Assembly: GCA_021772835.1 (NCBI GenBank)
Contig: JAJFLE010000047.1
Location: 1-57,378 of the forward strand
Direction of reading: 5' to 3'
DNA length: 57,378 nucleotides
DNA from: Mariprofundus sp.
Lineage (GTDB): Bacteria > Pseudomonadota > Zetaproteobacteria > Mariprofundales > Mariprofundaceae
The stretch's first letter is position 1. Each line of letters starts with the position of its first letter. Shown here piece after piece: positions 28,922-39,015 of this stretch. The notes under the pieces are model-generated. The model did no database searches. It saw only the letters and a program-made list of their open reading frames with translations, and was not told the DNA's origin. Position numbers and translations under genes: made by a program.

Positions 28922-30004
28922 ATGTCTGTAAAGATTGCAGTATTGCCCGGTGATGGCATTGGTAGAGAGATTGTTGATGAAGCCCTGAAGGTGCTTGATG
29001 TACTGAATAAACATTTCGATCTGAATGCTGAATGGGAAGAGGCCGCTATTGGCGGTGCCGGGTACGATGAATCCGGTGATCCTTACCCTGAAGCTACCCG
29101 CAAGCTGTGCAGAGATTCCGATGCGGTACTGCTTGGTGCCGTTGGAGGCCCGAAATGGGAGCCGCTGGACAAGCCGTTGCGTCCGGAAGCAGGGCTGTTG
29201 CGAATTCGCGAAGATTTGGGGCTGTTTGCCAATTATCGTCCGGCCAAAGTGCATGAGCAGTTGATTCATGCATCCACGCTCAAGCCTGAAGTGATTCAGG
29301 GTGTAGATATTCTGGTGGTTCGTGAACTGGTGTCCGGTATCTACTTCGGCCAGCCACGTGGCATAGAAACCTTGCCTAACGGTGAAAAACGTGGATTTAA
29401 TACACTGGCATACAAAACCTCCGAGATTGAACGCATAGCCCGCAAGGCATTCGAAGCGGCACGGCTGCGCAGGAACAAAGTATGCTCGATTGATAAGGCC
29501 AATGTGCTCGAGTCGACCGAATATTGGCGTGAAGTGGTTACGGCCCTGCATGCAGCAGAATATTCCGATGTTGAACTTTCCCACATGTATGTGGATAACG
29601 CAGCCATGCAGTTGATTCGAAACCCGAAACAGTTTGATGTGATTGTCACCACCAACATGTTCGGCGACATCTTGTCTGACGAGGCATCCATGTTGACTGG
29701 TTCGATTGGTATGCTGCCGTCGGCATCCATTGGTGAAGTGTTTGCCATGTATGAACCGATTCATGGTTCAGCACCTGATATTGCTGGTCAGAATTTGGCC
29801 AATCCGCTGGCAACCATTTTGTCGGTTTCCATGCTGCTGCGCTTCTCGCTGGATCGTGCAGATCTTGCTGACAAGGTTGAGCAGGCCGTTGAAAACACAC
29901 TCAATGCAGGTGTTCGCACTGTAGATTTGGCCGATGGCGGAGTTTCTGTATCCTGCTCCGGCATGGGTGATGCTGTATGTAAAGAACTAGAGGCTCTGGC
30001 GTAA
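28922..30004 (+). CDS. leuB: 3-isopropylmalate dehydrogenase
   Basis: LeuB oxidises 3-isopropylmalate with NAD in leucine synthesis. The 360-residue protein has [15 protein letters not shown] at the N-terminus, [27 protein letters not shown], the catalytic Lys/Tyr part ([16 protein letters not shown]) and the signature [20 protein letters not shown], then [14 protein letters not shown]. These fix the assignment to leucine rather than isocitrate metabolism. leuCD are not in the window. The next gene, asd, starts one base after the stop. Confidence 0.96.
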   Translation: MSVKIAVLPGDGIGREIVDEALKVLDVLNKHFDLNAEWEEAAIGGAGYDESGDPYPEATRKLCRDSDAVLLGAVGGPKWEPLDKPLRPEAGLLRIREDLGLFANYRPAKVHEQLIHASTLKPEVIQGVDILVVRELVSGIYFGQPRGIETLPNGEKRGFNTLAYKTSEIERIARKAFEAARLRRNKVCSIDKANVLESTEYWREVVTALHAAEYSDVELSHMYVDNAAMQLIRNPKQFDVIVTTNMFGDILSDEASMLTGSIGMLPSASIGEVFAMYEPIHGSAPDIAGQNLANPLATILSVSMLLRFSLDRADLADKVEQAVENTLNAGVRTVDLADGGVSVSCSGMGDAVCKELEALA

Positions 30005-30005
30005 A

Positions 30006-31040
30006 ATGACTGATGCATTTCTTCCAAAAAAAGATGGTTATGTCATTGCTGTAGTTGGCGCAACCGGTGCGGTGGGTCAGACCATACTGGAGATTCTGGC
30101 TGAACGTAATTTCCCTGTTGCTGAGCTGATTCCTGTGGCATCAAGCCGCAGCGCCGGTTCTGCCGTCACCTACAAGAAGAAGGAGTATATTGTTCAGGAT
30201 CTGGAAACGTTTGATCCCAGCGGTGTTGATATCGCCCTGTTTTCAGCAGGCGGGGATACTTCAAAGGAGCATGCTCCGCGTTTTGCGGCAGCAGGCTGTT
30301 ATGTGGTGGATAATTCCAGCGCCTGGCGCATGGATGAGAATATCTGTCTGGTGGTGCCGGAAGTAAACCCACATGCATTGGAAATGGCGCGTGAAAACAA
30401 AATCATTGCCAATCCGAACTGCTCAACCATACAGCTGGTGGTGGCTTTGAAACCACTGCATGACGCCGTGCCGATTGAACGCGTGGTAGTATCCACCTAT
30501 CAGGCGGTATCTGGCGCCGGTGGTAAAGCCATGGATGAACTGGCCAAGCAGACCGGACAATTGCTCAACGTTCAGAGTGTTGATGTGAATGTTTTTCCTG
30601 CCCGTATTGCTTTTAACGTGATTCCGCATATCGATGTCTTTATGGACGATGGATATACCAAGGAAGAGCGCAAGATGATGGACGAGACACGCAAGATTAT
30701 GGACGCAGATATTGCCGTAACAGCCACTGCCGTACGTGTGCCGGTGTTCTATGGTCATTCAGAGTCAGTCAACATCACCTTTGATGGGCCGATGAACGCG
30801 GAAAACGCGCGCAAGTTGCTGGCAGAAGCCGAGGGTGTCTGTGTCGTAGATGATCCGAGTTCTGAGGATTACCCGATGCCTAGTGAAGCTGCCGGAACCG
30901 ATCCGGTTTGGGTTGGTAGAATTCGTGACGATTATTCCTGTGCGAACTCTTTGCATTTATGGGTTGTTGCCGATAATGTCCGTAAAGGTGCGGCTCTAAA
31001 TGCTGTGCAGATTGCGGAAATTTTGATTTCCCAGTCGTAG
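30006..31040 (+). CDS. asd: Aspartate-semialdehyde dehydrogenase
   Basis: Asd reduces aspartyl phosphate to the semialdehyde that feeds lysine, diaminopimelate, threonine and methionine. The 344-residue protein has the Rossmann motif IAVVGATGAVGQTILEILAE, the active-site Cys in NPNCSTIQLVVALKPLHD and YQAVSGAGGKAMDEL, plus a C-terminal RVPVFYGHSESVNITF. It resembles the shorter USG-1/Bacillus-type Asd. The leuB-asd-fimV-truA order resembles that of Pseudomonas, a conserved neighbourhood. Confidence 0.95.
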   Translation: MTDAFLPKKDGYVIAVVGATGAVGQTILEILAERNFPVAELIPVASSRSAGSAVTYKKKEYIVQDLETFDPSGVDIALFSAGGDTSKEHAPRFAAAGCYVVDNSSAWRMDENICLVVPEVNPHALEMARENKIIANPNCSTIQLVVALKPLHDAVPIERVVVSTYQAVSGAGGKAMDELAKQTGQLLNVQSVDVNVFPARIAFNVIPHIDVFMDDGYTKEERKMMDETRKIMDADIAVTATAVRVPVFYGHSESVNITFDGPMNAENARKLLAEAEGVCVVDDPSSEDYPMPSEAAGTDPVWVGRIRDDYSCANSLHLWVVADNVRKGAALNAVQIAEILISQS

Positions 31041-31074
31041 GGAAAAAATCCTGCGGGATTCAGATGGAGGCAGC

Positions 31075-34000
31075 ATGTTGAAACGGGTAAGGCATTGGGT
31101 TGCGTTTGCTTGCTTTACTGCGGCTCTGTTTTCATCGGCTGCTGTGTATGCAGCATCGCTGGAAAAGATAGAGGTAGGCTCGCAACTGGGGGAGCCATTT
31201 TATGCTGAAGTTCCGCTTAAACTGGAAGCCGATGAGTCGGTTACCCGTCTGTTTGTTGAAATTGCAGCACCTGCTGATTACAAGATTTTCGAGGTATATC
31301 GTGATCCGGTACTAAGTACGATACGTGCCGATATAACCAGCGACAAACGTGGTGCACGTGTCAAACTTTCATCCCGAAGCAGTATCCATGCACCATTTTT
31401 CAACCTTGTTCTCAAGGTTCGCTATGGTCGTGTAGCGCATTTCAAAAAGTATGCTGTATTTCTTGAACCTGCAAAGTCGATTCAGACTGCTGCACAGAAA
31501 ACACCACAACCGACTATTGAGGTGGGTGAGACGGGCGCACAGGGCAGTGGCGTTGAGACTGCTCCGCTCTCAGATGCAGAATCTGAAGCGTCTGCGGCAA
31601 CTGAACAAAGGATATCTGTTGAAGGCTGGGCCAGAACCGACCGCTATGGGCCTATTGTTTATGGCGATATGTTGTCTACCGTGGCAGAACGCCTGCGCGC
31701 TGATAAGCGCTATAAACCTACTCAGGTCATGGCTGCCCTGTTTGAAAAGAACAAGAGCAAGTTTGACAGTGATAATATGAATATGCTCAAGGCAGGCAGT
31801 TTCCTTGACGTGCCAACGGCAGCTGAAGTTGAACAGCGTTCTGCAAAAGATGCCTATGAGTTGTTTGCAAAGCATGAAAAACAGTGGAAAGAACTGACCC
31901 GGAAACCGCGTTATGCGGTTATCGCTGAAGCTCAACGCACTCGCTATAGCAAACGGGTAAGCATTGGTGGTCAGGCCAAAGGCTCTGCCGCCGCCCCGGT
32001 TATGACTCCAGCTATTGCGAATGCACAGGATTCATCGGCTGATTCAACAATGACTGCAAGTCAGGGTGATATAGATGTCGGTTCCGCTGCAGTATCCGCG
32101 ACCGAGAGTGAACCATTAACCGTAACCGCTGCAGATAAGCAGCAGGCTGCAGTTGACATTGCACAAGCCAATCCACTGTTGGCTGAGCTACAGGTGAAGA
32201 ATGAAGCTTTGCAGCAGCAGTTGCTTGCAAATCAGCAGAGCATTGAAGCAATGAATGCGAAGTTGGATGGTGTTGCCACTGCAGCAGCTGCTGCATCAAC
32301 TGCACGTATTGAAAAACTGGAAGTTCTGCTGGTTCGTCTGCAGGCAGAGCTTGAGCGATCTAATAAACAGGCAAGTGTACAGCAGCAGGGCCCGGACTGG
32401 ATTATCTGGCTGCTTGTTGCACTTGTAGTCATTCTACTTGGTGCAGTCGGCGTTTTGATGCGCAGGGAGCCAGCACATCCTGCTGATACAGCTGAGGTTA
32501 AACATGAGCTGGAAGAAACCGTTGTAGGTGATTCAGTACCTGTTGATAATGAGGCACTCGTTGCACCGACGATTGAAGAGACAGAAGAGGATGTGTTCGA
32601 TTCTATATCCAGTTTTGCCGATGATCTGACTGACACCGATACGGCTGAGATGGAGCCTTTCGATGTTTCGCTTCTGGACGAGGATCCTGATCCAAATATT
32701 GACTATCTGTCTGAAGCCGATGTTTATGTTCGTTACGGTATGGATGATGAGGCACTGCACCAGCTGAACCTTGCGCTTCGTTTACAGCCGCAGAACCCTG
32801 TCGCCCATATCAAAAAAGCGCAACTCTTACGCCGTACAGGAGAACTGACAGCTTTTCATGAAGCCAAGGTGGAAGCTGGCAGCGTACTGGAGAGCGCAGA
32901 TCTTGAACAGTTTAATGCAGCCCTGCATGAGGCTAGCAGCGATACGCAAGTGGAGTCCTTAGAGCTACCTTCAGAAGTCGGGCAGCAGCATGAAGAGGGT
33001 GATGCTACTGTTCTGCTACTTGATTCAACAGAAAATGAAGTAAGTGATAAACTTGCAGATTCAAGCGAAGACGATGGTATTGATTTTGACCTCTCTGATA
33101 TAGAAGTGCTTGACCACCAGCATGTGGTTTCGCAAGAACCTGCAATGGAAGAGATGGACTGGTTGCATGATGACTCATTTGAACCAGTGTCCGAATCAAC
33201 CGATGCATCTACCGCTCTGATACCTGAATCTGTGACTGAATCAGGCGAAAGCATGGATGCTGATGAAAATGGCGTCACTCAGATGTTCGATAATCTGATG
33301 GATGAGTTTTCCGATGATGATCAGAATATGTCATTGGCTGATTCTGCTGTTAATACACTTGAGTCCGGGCAACCGGAAGTAAGCACTGAGGACATGCTCG
33401 ATCTGACATCGGCTGGTGCAAGCCGGGAATTAGATGGTTTGCTGAGCGAATTCACGGATCAGGATGAAGCATCGTTAGATACTGCGCTCAGCGATCCGAG
33501 TCCGGTGAGCTCGGATCGTACACTGGTGATTGATGATGCGTTGGCAGACATCGATGATCTGGATCATCTGTTAGGTGACTTTGCAGATGATGATGATGTT
33601 TTTAATTTTGCTGCTGAAAGCAACGAGTTGGATGCTTCTGTCTTTAAACAGGCAGAAACCGCAGTCAGTCAACAGGAAGAAGATGAAATCGCATTCGGTG
33701 CCACCGAGCATCTCGACATTCTGATGAGTGAATTTACTGAGAAGGAAGATGCTGATTTTGAAAATATCGGTTTGGATAATGATCTCTTCGAACAGCCAGG
33801 CCATGCTTACTCGGATGCCATTGCGATTGAAGAAAATCAGGATGCTACTCATGAGTTGAATCACCTGTTAAGTGAGTTTGCAGAAGATGAGGCTGAAGTC
33901 GGTTCTTCAGAAGGTAAGCCATTTGATGTCGGGTATGATGGATCCACTACCATTGAGATGGATGATGATGCGGCTCAGGAGCTGGACAATCTGCTAAGCG

Positions 34001-34161
34001 CATTTGCAGAGGATGAAGACGACGACAGACCTGTAGAGAACACGGCTGACGTCCACAAAGAGATCGCCGTTGATGCTAATCACGGCGCAACTCAGGAGTT
34101 GGATCAATTGCTTAGCGAGTTTTCTGATGAAGAAGAGGACGATAGCAGCAAAAAAGGTTGA
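31075..34161 (+). CDS. fimV: FimV-like pilus assembly/polarity protein with acidic C-terminal repeats
   Basis: FimV-type proteins organise the cell pole and type IV pilus assembly across the inner membrane. Domain order over 1028 residues: signal peptide (1-26, ending AAVYA); FimV N-terminal domain (27-130, EVGSQLGEPFYAEVPLKLEA); a LysM-like segment (about 205-262, YGDMLSTVAERLRADKRY); a Gln/Ala-rich coiled coil (about 372-435); one transmembrane helix (about 442-463, WIIWLLVALVVILLGAVGVL); and a TPR-like helix pair (543-590, YVRYGMDDEALHQLNLALRL). From 735 to the end come seven copies of an acidic motif (L-D-x-L-L-S-E-F) spaced 39-51 residues. The TPR is mid-protein rather than C-terminal, which is unusual for FimV. 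A neighbourhood with leuB-asd-truA supports the assignment. Confidence 0.88.
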   Translation: MLKRVRHWVAFACFTAALFSSAAVYAASLEKIEVGSQLGEPFYAEVPLKLEADESVTRLFVEIAAPADYKIFEVYRDPVLSTIRADITSDKRGARVKLSSRSSIHAPFFNLVLKVRYGRVAHFKKYAVFLEPAKSIQTAAQKTPQPTIEVGETGAQGSGVETAPLSDAESEASAATEQRISVEGWARTDRYGPIVYGDMLSTVAERLRADKRYKPTQVMAALFEKNKSKFDSDNMNMLKAGSFLDVPTAAEVEQRSAKDAYELFAKHEKQWKELTRKPRYAVIAEAQRTRYSKRVSIGGQAKGSAAAPVMTPAIANAQDSSADSTMTASQGDIDVGSAAVSATESEPLTVTAADKQQAAVDIAQANPLLAELQVKNEALQQQLLANQQSIEAMNAKLDGVATAAAAASTARIEKLEVLLVRLQAELERSNKQASVQQQGPDWIIWLLVALVVILLGAVGVLMRREPAHPADTAEVKHELEETVVGDSVPVDNEALVAPTIEETEEDVFDSISSFADDLTDTDTAEMEPFDVSLLDEDPDPNIDYLSEADVYVRYGMDDEALHQLNLALRLQPQNPVAHIKKAQLLRRTGELTAFHEAKVEAGSVLESADLEQFNAALHEASSDTQVESLELPSEVGQQHEEGDATVLLLDSTENEVSDKLADSSEDDGIDFDLSDIEVLDHQHVVSQEPAMEEMDWLHDDSFEPVSESTDASTALIPESVTESGESMDADENGVTQMFDNLMDEFSDDDQNMSLADSAVNTLESGQPEVSTEDMLDLTSAGASRELDGLLSEFTDQDEASLDTALSDPSPVSSDRTLVIDDALADIDDLDHLLGDFADDDDVFNFAAESNELDASVFKQAETAVSQQEEDEIAFGATEHLDILMSEFTEKEDADFENIGLDNDLFEQPGHAYSDAIAIEENQDATHELNHLLSEFAEDEAEVGSSEGKPFDVGYDGSTTIEMDDDAAQELDNLLSAFAEDEDDDRPVENTADVHKEIAVDANHGATQELDQLLSEFSDEEEDDSSKKG

Positions 34162-34178
34162 GTATAAACGCTTGAGCT

Positions 34179-34922
34179 ATGATGCTGACATCTAAACAAC
34201 ATCCAGTGACCTTCTCAGATCAGTTTTATGCCAGCAATTCATTGCTGCGTTTGTTGGCTTGCTCCGGACTTCTTCTGTTAAGCATTTCAACGCATGATAT
34301 GGTTGCAAGTCTTTACCTGGTTGTCATGGCGGCTATGCTGATTAGAGGAATTGATGGCCGATGGCAAAAGCTTAAATATATGCTGCAACTTCTGCGTTGG
34401 TTCGTGCTACCTATTCTGCTGCTTCACCTGTTTTTTTCGCATGGTCAATTGATATTTCCGGACAGTGGGTTGCCCTTTACATGGAAGGGTTTAGAGCAAG
34501 GTTTTTGGCTCTCCTTGCATCTGATTTGTATCTTCATGTCAGCCATGTTGATGTTTCGTGCTTTAAACATGGCTGAATGGAACAGATTCTTGTTATCGCT
34601 GCCGTTTGTCGGCAGGTATGTCGCTGTGTATCTGATGATGATCACACCGATGAGGCAGCAGATAAGCCACGGTTTGTTTCATTTGAAACAACAGTGGATG
34701 CTGCGCCGGGACTGGTCAAGTTTTCCGCTTTTTGTGCTGACATCATTTCGATTCGCTTTGTCATCATCTGTTGATCAGGTTGCACAGCTCTGGCTGCGCT
34801 GGCCTGTTGCATTCAATCAACCGCTCACGTCTGTAACTTATGCAACAACAGGAGGACGACTTGCAATGAATTTTTGCTGTCTGGTTATTGGTATAATGGC
34901 GTATCTCATGGTATTCGTATGA
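34179..34922 (+). CDS. Integral membrane protein, possibly CbiQ/EcfT-like
   Basis: This 247-residue protein is strongly hydrophobic, with about five or six predicted membrane segments (for example LLRLLACSGLLLLSIS, WFVLPILLLHLFFSHG and LSLHLICIFMSAMLMFRAL). A basic loop follows (SHGLFHLKQQWMLRRDW). The arrangement recalls the T component of energy-coupling-factor transporters (CbiQ/EcfT), but the two short Ala-Arg-Gly coupling motifs of that family are not evident. No ATPase or S component is nearby. It starts 17 bases after fimV and overlaps truA by four bases, so it belongs to this operon. Function is not assigned. Confidence 0.6.
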   Translation: MMLTSKQHPVTFSDQFYASNSLLRLLACSGLLLLSISTHDMVASLYLVVMAAMLIRGIDGRWQKLKYMLQLLRWFVLPILLLHLFFSHGQLIFPDSGLPFTWKGLEQGFWLSLHLICIFMSAMLMFRALNMAEWNRFLLSLPFVGRYVAVYLMMITPMRQQISHGLFHLKQQWMLRRDWSSFPLFVLTSFRFALSSSVDQVAQLWLRWPVAFNQPLTSVTYATTGGRLAMNFCCLVIGIMAYLMVFV

Positions 34923-35713
34923 TGGATCTGGCGCTACAGCGTATTGTCATGGTTGTGGAGTTTGATGGCAGTGCCTTTCATGGCTGGCAGAAGCAGAATA
35001 ACGCGCTCACTGTTCAGGAGGCTCTTGAAGATGTGTTGCACAAAATCGAAGGCAAAGCGGTTGTAACATTTGCTGCAGGCAGGACAGATACCGGTGTACA
35101 TGCTGAAGCCATGCTGGTGCATTGTGATGTGTCCAGTAAGCGCTGGCTTCGTTCGCATTCGGCCTATTTGCACGGCTGTAACCGCTTGTTGCCCGATAGT
35201 GTTCGTGTCGTGGGTGTACTGGCGGTTGCGGATGATTTTCATGCCCGTTTTGATTGCAGGAGGCGTGTTTATCGTTATCAGATATGGAACAGGAACACAG
35301 CATCAGCCTTGCAGCAATGGCGGCACTGGTGGATGCCACGCACGCTTGATCTGGAGCTTATGCAGCAGGCCGGTGCCCTGTGTTTGGGAACCCAGGATTT
35401 CAGTGCCTTAAGAGCAGCTGGTTGTCAGGCCGCTCATGCGACCCGGACCATTCACCAGCTGAAAATAGAGCGCTTTGACCACTGCATCAGCATTCATGTT
35501 GCGGCGGATGCATTTATTTATCATATGGTACGCAATCTGGTTGGCAATCTGGTTGAGGTAGGTTTGTCTAAACGGACACCTGATGAGTTCAAGTCATTGT
35601 TGGAAGGGCGCGATCGCTCGAAGGGGGCTGCAACGGCTCCCGCACATGGCCTGTATTTCGTTGACGCGCACTACGATGAATTCAGATCCAGAGCGTTAAT
35701 CGGAAGCTGTTAA
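34919..35713 (+). CDS. truA: tRNA pseudouridine(38-40) synthase
   Basis: TruA isomerises uridines 38-40 of the tRNA anticodon arm. The catalytic Asp lies in AAGRTDTGVHAEAM. Other family segments are VEFDGSAFHGWQKQ at the N-terminus and FIYHMVRNLVGNLVEVG at about residue 200. The 264-residue length is typical. I use ATG 34919, which overlaps the upstream stop (ATGA); ATG 34922 is adjacent and equally possible. An earlier in-frame start at 34874 lies inside the upstream gene and adds atypical residues. truA commonly follows fimV. Confidence 0.94.
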   Translation: MMDLALQRIVMVVEFDGSAFHGWQKQNNALTVQEALEDVLHKIEGKAVVTFAAGRTDTGVHAEAMLVHCDVSSKRWLRSHSAYLHGCNRLLPDSVRVVGVLAVADDFHARFDCRRRVYRYQIWNRNTASALQQWRHWWMPRTLDLELMQQAGALCLGTQDFSALRAAGCQAAHATRTIHQLKIERFDHCISIHVAADAFIYHMVRNLVGNLVEVGLSKRTPDEFKSLLEGRDRSKGAATAPAHGLYFVDAHYDEFRSRALIGSC

Positions 35714-35720
35714 TTCACCC

Positions 35721-37883
35721 TTATGCTGCAGGTTTACCTGCTGTGCACTCTGCAATGGTATCTCTGAACTTATCCATGGTCACAGGTTTGTTCATCAAAA
35801 GAACCTGGTATTGGCCAACCTGCTGCAACTGTTCATCTTCACCAAAGGCAGTAACCATCAGAATTGGTATTCTCGATCCAATTCTACGCAGCTCCTGTAC
35901 CAGCTCCAGCCCATTCATGGCTGGCATGCGGAAATCGGTAATGACAAGATCAAAATCGTGTTCTTTATTGAGAAACAGTTCCAGCGCCTGTTTACCTGAT
36001 TCGGCTGCTGTGCTGCTGTGCCCCATGCGTGAGAGCATAGCTTGATGAGTTTTAAGGATGTCCGGGGCATCATCGACCAGCAGGATGCGATAGGTCGATG
36101 TGAGGTCAAAGCCACCGTGTTTCTTTTTCGGGGCATGTAAATTATACGCCGCTGAATCGTGCTCCTGGTTGCTGTTGTCGCTATCAATGTATGGAGGGAA
36201 ATGAATGGTGAAGCAGGTCTTCTCACCTGGATCGGATTCAATTTCAATGTCACCTTGATGCAGTTTAACTATGCGCTGCACCATGGTCAGGCCAAGTCCT
36301 GATCCACCCTGCGAGTTTCTTGAGGTCCAGAAGGCTTTGAATACATTGTGCAGATCATTTTTTTCAATGCCTATGCCATTATCAATGACTTTGATGCACA
36401 AGGCAGGGTGACCGGGTTTGGCAAGCACATGATGACTGTCCATGGCGATCTCGATCTTGATAAAGCCGCAGTCTTTGATGGCCTGGGCAGAATTGTTAAC
36501 CAGATTAAGCAGGATTTGTTCGATCTCGATGATACTGATTGCTACATCGTTTAAGGGTTCGGAGATTTGGCTGATTAACTTGATATTTTGAGGTAGTTGC
36601 ATGCGTGTGAGCCCGATGATGTTCTCTAGCGGTTGTACCAGATTGTCGGCTTTTGTGAAGCTGCGAACATGGTTCTCTGCATTATTATTTTTACTTAATT
36701 TCAGCAGATGGGTAATCAGGTCGGATCCACGTTCGCCCGCTGCGATGATCTCATTGATCTGGCCTTTTTCAAGGTCGTTGCTACTGCCCATATGCAAAAC
36801 TTCTGCATAACCGATCATATTGGTTAAGACATTCCTGAAATCGTGAACAATACCGGCAACCAATGTGGACATGTACCCTTGCCTGTGCATTGTTTCCAGT
36901 TGTTCCTGCAGTGTTTCGCGCTGGGTGATATCAAGCATGAAACAGACGCCCACCCAGCGGTCGCGCAAGTGCATGCGCATGGCTGATATCATCAACTTGA
37001 TGATATCACCGGAGCTGTTTTTACCTCTGATGTAGATGATGTGCGGCGTGTGCTGGGCTTGGTCACCATCTTCAAAGAAGGCAGTGCGACAGAAGTCGAG
37101 CATCTCCTGAGTATCCTCTTCAAGGGTGAGTGCATAAGCCGGTTTCCCTACGAAAAAATCATGTTTGTTCTGGAACAGATGTTGAACGGCTGCATTGCTA
37201 TAGAGGATGCGTGGTATGCGCTTCTCGTCCAGCTCGTAACTGAATACGGGCAGAGGCCCTTTATCAAGCAATTGAAAGGATGCCTCTTCTGCAGTGTTTT
37301 TCTGCTTTATCGCATTTTCGAGCTTTACACCAATCAGATAAACGTAACATGGTACGGCGATAAGCGTGAATACTTGCCAGAGGAGCAAGGTGATATCGAT
37401 TGGCAGTTCCAGGGTGTAGTGGCCATAGACGGTCATGAAAAGCATGCCGATCAGGCACGAAACCTGTGCAAAGACCAGCAGTGGGTTGCCGAATCGCAGT
37501 CCATTGCCGATAATGATCGGCAGAAGCATAAAGTAGACGCCGCTTGAATGACCTCCGTCGATAAGCATGCCGAAGGTAACAATTCCAACATCGAGCAGAG
37601 GGTAGAAGAGAGAGCCAAAGATGGAGAGGGGGCGCCGACGAAGGATGACCAGTGCCGCTGCATTGGCAATAAAATAAAAGACTGTAACAACCAGCGCCTC
37701 TAGCATGAAGTACTCGAAATATTCGGCATGCAGCATCACATAGGTAAGACTGGCTATCGTGAGCAGTATGCGCGCCTTGGTCTGCTGCAGCTGTGCCTCG
37801 GCAAGGGCTTTGTCGCTGGTATAGGTATGGTTATGCAGCCATTTTTTGAGGTTGATCATATTTGAGATGAGCCTTCCACCCAT
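35721..37883 (-). CDS. Membrane-bound hybrid sensor histidine kinase (PAS-HisKA-HATPase-REC)
   Basis: The 720-residue protein has an N-terminal membrane sensor with about five or six helices (residues 30-195), then a PAS domain (about 205-325). The dimerisation domain has phospho-His 347 (VAGIVHDFRNVLTNM). An ATPase domain (about 380-560, DNGIGIEK and GGSGLGLTMVQRI) and a C-terminal receiver with phospho-acceptor D650 (DLVITDFRMPAMNG) follow. It is a hybrid kinase lacking an HPt domain, so a separate phosphotransfer protein is needed. The input stimulus is unknown. The start is uncertain: ATG 37883 or ATG 37859. It is convergent with truA, and no cognate regulator is adjacent. Confidence 0.87.
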   Translation of the reverse strand: MGGRLISNMINLKKWLHNHTYTSDKALAEAQLQQTKARILLTIASLTYVMLHAEYFEYFMLEALVVTVFYFIANAAALVILRRRPLSIFGSLFYPLLDVGIVTFGMLIDGGHSSGVYFMLLPIIIGNGLRFGNPLLVFAQVSCLIGMLFMTVYGHYTLELPIDITLLLWQVFTLIAVPCYVYLIGVKLENAIKQKNTAEEASFQLLDKGPLPVFSYELDEKRIPRILYSNAAVQHLFQNKHDFFVGKPAYALTLEEDTQEMLDFCRTAFFEDGDQAQHTPHIIYIRGKNSSGDIIKLMISAMRMHLRDRWVGVCFMLDITQRETLQEQLETMHRQGYMSTLVAGIVHDFRNVLTNMIGYAEVLHMGSSNDLEKGQINEIIAAGERGSDLITHLLKLSKNNNAENHVRSFTKADNLVQPLENIIGLTRMQLPQNIKLISQISEPLNDVAISIIEIEQILLNLVNNSAQAIKDCGFIKIEIAMDSHHVLAKPGHPALCIKVIDNGIGIEKNDLHNVFKAFWTSRNSQGGSGLGLTMVQRIVKLHQGDIEIESDPGEKTCFTIHFPPYIDSDNSNQEHDSAAYNLHAPKKKHGGFDLTSTYRILLVDDAPDILKTHQAMLSRMGHSSTAAESGKQALELFLNKEHDFDLVITDFRMPAMNGLELVQELRRIGSRIPILMVTAFGEDEQLQQVGQYQVLLMNKPVTMDKFRDTIAECTAGKPAA

Positions 37884-38081
37884 GCTTATAGATTTGAAGA
37901 AGAAACAGATGGGGTCTGTCTCTGGATAATGAGTGTAGTTCTATTTCAGCGTGCTGCAAGGTGTACGGTTAAGGCCTGTATGATTGAAATCAATTTTGGC
38001 GTACTTTTCCGATGATCCTGTGATATGGTTCGCAAACTGACCGGTGTACAATCAAATGATCGGTGATTTCAGGAGTGAAAC

Positions 38082-38852
38082 GTGTTATATGTAGCTGTTC
38101 GGGCCGCGAGAAGGGCCGGAGATGTGATTGCCCGGGCATTTGATGAACGTGATGATCTGAAGGTTCATCAAAAAACTGATAGGGATTATGTGACTGAAAT
38201 CGACCAGAAAGCCGAGTCACTGATTTTAAGGGAAATTAGAAAACACTATCCTGAGCACGGCATCGTTGCTGAAGAGCAGGGTGAACGTCTGAATCCGGAT
38301 GCATCAATGCAGTGGTATGTCGACCCGCTTGATGGTACCACCAACTTTATTCATGGCTATCCGCATTTCGCGGTATCCATTTCTGCCTGGAAAGATGGCA
38401 AACCATTTCTGGCTGTAGTTCATGATCCGATTCGTGATGAAACATTTGAAGCAAAAAATGGCGGCGGCGCGTTTTTGAATCGACGCAGATTGCGTGTGTC
38501 CAATGAAAAACGACTGGACCACGCACTGTTCGCCTCCGGAATTCCTTCTTATCAGCGCGACACAATGGATGTTTTTCAGCAGCGCATGGATGTTTGCATG
38601 CGAGCTATGGATGGCTATCGCAGGGGTGGTTCGGCCGCTCTGGATCTGGCTTATGTGGCCGCAGGCCGCCTTGATGTTTATTGGGAAGCTGGCCTGAAGC
38701 CCTGGGATATTGCAGCGGGCTACCTGCTGATTCAGGAAGCTGGCGGTATCGCCACTGACTTGAGCGGTGGAAAAGTGGATCTGGAAAAAGGTGATATTCT
38801 GGCAGCGAACCCAGCATTGCATCCACAGGTCACCAAGCTACTCAAGGTGTGA
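38082..38852 (+). CDS. suhB: Inositol monophosphatase family protein (SuhB-like)
   Basis: The family hydrolyses inositol-1-phosphate and, in SuhB, also binds transcription complexes. The 256-residue protein starts with GTG at 38082 after a good CAGGAG site. Metal-binding motifs are visible: IVAEEQGE (motif around residue 67), DPLDGTTNFIHGYPHF (84-99) and WEAGLKPWDIAAGYLLIQEAGG near the C-terminus. All acidic residues of the lithium-sensitive phosphatase fold are present. It stands alone between two kinase genes' flanks. The SuhB name is by closest architecture; other phosphatases of this family, such as CysQ, have different signatures. Confidence 0.92.
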   Translation: MLYVAVRAARRAGDVIARAFDERDDLKVHQKTDRDYVTEIDQKAESLILREIRKHYPEHGIVAEEQGERLNPDASMQWYVDPLDGTTNFIHGYPHFAVSISAWKDGKPFLAVVHDPIRDETFEAKNGGGAFLNRRRLRVSNEKRLDHALFASGIPSYQRDTMDVFQQRMDVCMRAMDGYRRGGSAALDLAYVAAGRLDVYWEAGLKPWDIAAGYLLIQEAGGIATDLSGGKVDLEKGDILAANPALHPQVTKLLKV

Positions 38853-39015
38853 TGCTTACGGGCAATCGGTTTTGATCCAGAGCGCAACCTGCGTCATCTT
38901 AAAGTGCACGAAGGCCACGAAGAAATAAAGCAAGGCGGAATATTATCCTGTAGGTGGGCTGGTCTGGAAGAGTGTGTTCTTTTCGGTGCTCGTCGTGGTG
39001 AGTGTTTTAATCAGA

